This document shows, piece by piece, positions 63,931-64,000 of a DNA stretch of 64,000 bases. Under the pieces are notes generated by a model. That model had not been told where the DNA came from. It searched no databases and saw only the letters and a program-made list of their open reading frames with translations. Every line of letters starts with the position of its first letter. The stretch's first letter is position 1. A program made the position numbers and the translations under genes. The DNA comes from Lachnospiraceae bacterium (lineage in GTDB: Bacteria > Bacillota > Clostridia > Lachnospirales > Lachnospiraceae). Location: assembly GCA_017622845.1 (NCBI GenBank), contig JAGAQJ010000055.1, positions 19,590 to 83,589 of the forward strand. The letters are read 5' to 3'.

Positions 63931-64000
63931 CGTTCACGGGCTTCGCCCTATCCGTCTGCTGCATGGCAAAAACGTCTGCAGGCAGCCGTTTTGACTTCCA

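Overview
The window reads as chromosomal DNA of a low- to mid-GC anaerobic Firmicute, most likely Lachnospiraceae. Supporting signs are strong GGAGG ribosome sites, a dgt-dnaG-rpoD operon, [FeFe]-hydrogenase maturation genes (hydE, hydG, hydF), CspB-type subtilisin pieces, CD3324-family and DUF1062 genes, and many two-component and c-di-GMP proteins. No plasmid, phage, CRISPR or rRNA genes are seen. The genus cannot be fixed from the sequence alone.

Layout. 1-4.1 kb: HIT protein, then a padR / flavin reductase / ferredoxin-type aldo-keto reductase operon. 4.2-7.1 kb: a scrambled tRNA region with tRNA-Leu(CAG), two identical tRNA-Leu(UAA) genes, gene remnants, and two small regulator-like genes (CD3324 family, DUF1062), each preceded by the same kind of leader peptide plus hairpin. 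7.1-15.6 kb: a lipoprotein, then dgt, dnaG, rpoD, trmK, nif3-like and a TGS-uridine kinase in one direction. 16-21 kb: MoeB/ThiF-like enzyme, metF and an iron/cobalamin-type ABC transporter whose binding-protein gene has lost its 5' end. 21.3-35.9 kb: pyridoxamine kinase, a large EAL sensor, siroheme synthase, MATE pump, acyltransferase, Na/Pi transporter, DUF815 ATPase, GH27 alpha-galactosidase, 1-phosphofructokinase and TcdA. 35.9-42.2 kb: a rhodanese-TtcA-LarE triple fusion, an aminoglycoside-type nucleotidyltransferase, an esterase and pdxST. 42.5-49.5 kb: APC permease with UspA tail, then TM1266-hydE-hydG-hydF-NUDIX. 49.8-54.6 kb: response regulator, PocR-type hybrid kinase, HD-GYP protein. 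54.7-64 kb: S8 protease, CorC/HlyC protein, AI-2E family protein, an orphan CspB-like prodomain, araA, a nucleotide-sugar epimerase and a polysaccharide deacetylase.

The clearest structure outside the genes is two families of non-autonomous inverted-repeat elements (MITE-like). Family 1 is about 345-555 bp with ends GTAACAGTTCAGCC. Family 2 is about 120-135 bp with ends close to GTAACGATTCAGTAC. Five copies carry 8-bp flanking duplications that match at 7 or 8 of 8 positions. The shared GTAAC..TTCAG end and the 8-bp duplication point to one transposase source, perhaps IS66-like, not present here. One family 2 copy has duplicated the ribosome site of the pyridoxamine kinase gene. Family 1 end fragments supply the stop codons of two genes.

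Other points worth following up: the paired leader-peptide hairpins at 5.2 and 5.7 kb, a CspB-like protease and its prodomain encoded as separate genes on opposite strands 3.3 kb apart, and the 702-residue sulfur-transfer fusion protein.
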